This document shows positions 5,440 through 6,076 of a stretch of 6,076 bases of DNA, piece by piece. The stretch is from an uncultured Eggerthellaceae bacterium. Lineage in GTDB: Bacteria > Actinomycetota > Coriobacteriia > Coriobacteriales > Eggerthellaceae. The notes below the pieces were generated by a model. That model made no database searches, had not been told where the DNA came from, and was given only the letters and a program-made list of their open reading frames with translations. The position numbers and the translations under genes are program-made. The stretch lies in contig CABVEH010000077.1 in the NCBI GenBank assembly GCA_902497215.1, positions 1 through 6,076 of the forward strand, written 5' to 3'. The stretch's first letter is position 1. Each line of letters opens with the position of its first letter.

Positions 5440-6076
5440 ATGGCTCTGATACGCAAGGTGTACAGGGAGTTCACCGGCGCGGACATCTACAACGCCTGCA
5501 GGCTGTGCCTGGGAACCGATTCCGAGTGGCTCGGCAACCGCACGTTGCATTCATGCGTGGCCGAGGCGATCGTGGGCGGCGTGTCTTTCGTGCAGCTGCG
5601 GACCCGCAACATGTCGACGCTCGACGCGATAAGGAAGGCGCGGTCGCTCATTCCCGTGTGCCGCGTCGCGAACGTCCCTTTGGTCATAGCGAACGACATG
5701 GAGGCCGCAAAGGCCACCGGCGTCGACGGCGTGCATATCGACCGTCCCGGCGTGTCGTGCGCCGAGGTGAGGCGCGACCTTGGACGCGACGTGATCGTAG
5801 GCGTGTCGGTGAAGACGCCCGAGCAGGCGCGCGAGGCCGAGGACTCCGGCGCTTCCTACCTGGTATGCGGGCCGCTGCTCGCAGGCCGCGAGGACGGCCC
5901 GGACGACCTGGTGCTGCCAGAGGTCGCAAGGCAGATTGCTTCCGAGGTCGACATACCTGTTGTGGGCATGGGCGGAATCAACGCCGCGAACGTGTCCGAG
6001 CTTTCGGGTCTGGGGCTTTCGGGGGTCGCGTCGGTTTCCGCGATCATGGCCGCCCCTGACATAGAGATGGCGGCGC
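5440..6076 (+). CDS. ThiE-family (thiamine-phosphate synthase-like) protein, 3' end outside window
   Basis: An open frame from ATG 5440 to the window end (212 codons, no stop), preceded by ACGGAG (5426-5431) eight bases upstream and 67 bases after the kinase gene. It is a TIM-barrel protein of the ThiE/TenI family. Visible motifs are LCLGTD (22-27, first strand), GGVSFVQLRTR (46-56; ThiE QLREK), VPLVIANDMEAA (79-90; ThiE IND), GVDGVHID (94-101), VIVGVSVKTPEQAREAEDSGASYLVCGPLL (118-147), IPVVGMGGI (172-180) and GVASVSAI (195-202). A roughly 20-residue extension precedes the first strand. Canonical ThiE joins HMP-PP and thiazole phosphate. Here Gln52, Arg54, Asn85, Asp86, Ser123 and Gly179 are kept. 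The Lys of QLREK is Arg56, the second Mg-binding Asp (D112 in Bacillus) aligns with Gly104, and the T-x-T-K loop after GP is replaced by LLAGREDGPD. It may be a divergent synthase, a regulator or a different phosphate-binding enzyme, so no symbol is assigned. Confidence 0.85.
   Translation, partial: MALIRKVYREFTGADIYNACRLCLGTDSEWLGNRTLHSCVAEAIVGGVSFVQLRTRNMSTLDAIRKARSLIPVCRVANVPLVIANDMEAAKATGVDGVHIDRPGVSCAEVRRDLGRDVIVGVSVKTPEQAREAEDSGASYLVCGPLLAGREDGPDDLVLPEVARQIASEVDIPVVGMGGINAANVSELSGLGLSGVASVSAIMAAPDIEMAA

Noticed and set aside
5505..6059. Arg-rich + strand open frame overlapping the ThiE-family gene
   Set aside because: It is in another frame of the ThiE-like gene; its Arg/Gly/His-rich translation is typical of an out-of-frame reading of GC-rich coding DNA.

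Overview
The window is GC-rich bacterial chromosome that looks like the downstream part of a Gram-positive division cluster. The order is ftsZ (3' part), yggS, sepF, proC, yggT, divIVA, all on the + strand. SepF, YggT/YlmG and a DivIVA of Wag31-like length beside FtsZ point to Actinomycetota. The high GC, the compact layout and the FtsZ tail suggest Coriobacteriia (Eggerthellaceae-like), but that narrower placement is inference.

Region 1 (1-4172): the FtsZ C-terminal part ends at 531 and is followed by a terminator-like hairpin (558-599). yggS then stands alone. A perfect TATAAT at 1354-1359 precedes sepF, proC and yggT, which are packed with gaps of 1 and 0 bases and are probably translationally coupled. 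divIVA follows after 54 bases, with its own strong RBS, and ends at a strong intrinsic terminator (4147-4172). FtsZ, SepF, YggT and DivIVA serve septum placement and envelope growth. YggS (PLP homeostasis) and ProC (proline synthesis) are metabolic passengers commonly found near yggT.

Region 2 (about 4208-4693): the RNA subunit of RNase P (rnpB, type A architecture), the only - strand gene. It converges on divIVA and diverges from the thiamine genes. Its promoter -10 lies at 4700-4705.

Region 3 (4743-6076): thiamine pyrophosphokinase (complete), then a ThiE-family protein running off the window end. The second gene has no stop inside the window. It keeps the fold and several substrate-binding residues of thiamine-phosphate synthase but appears to have lost a Mg-binding Asp and the catalytic Thr/Lys loop. 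That is the most interesting signal here.

I saw no mobile element, CRISPR array, tRNA or defence system. The window is mainly housekeeping DNA with a few unusual details: the ThiE active site, an RNase P P15 loop without GGU, a Tyr/Asp/Glu-rich SepF arm, and a DivIVA tip lacking the usual Phe.
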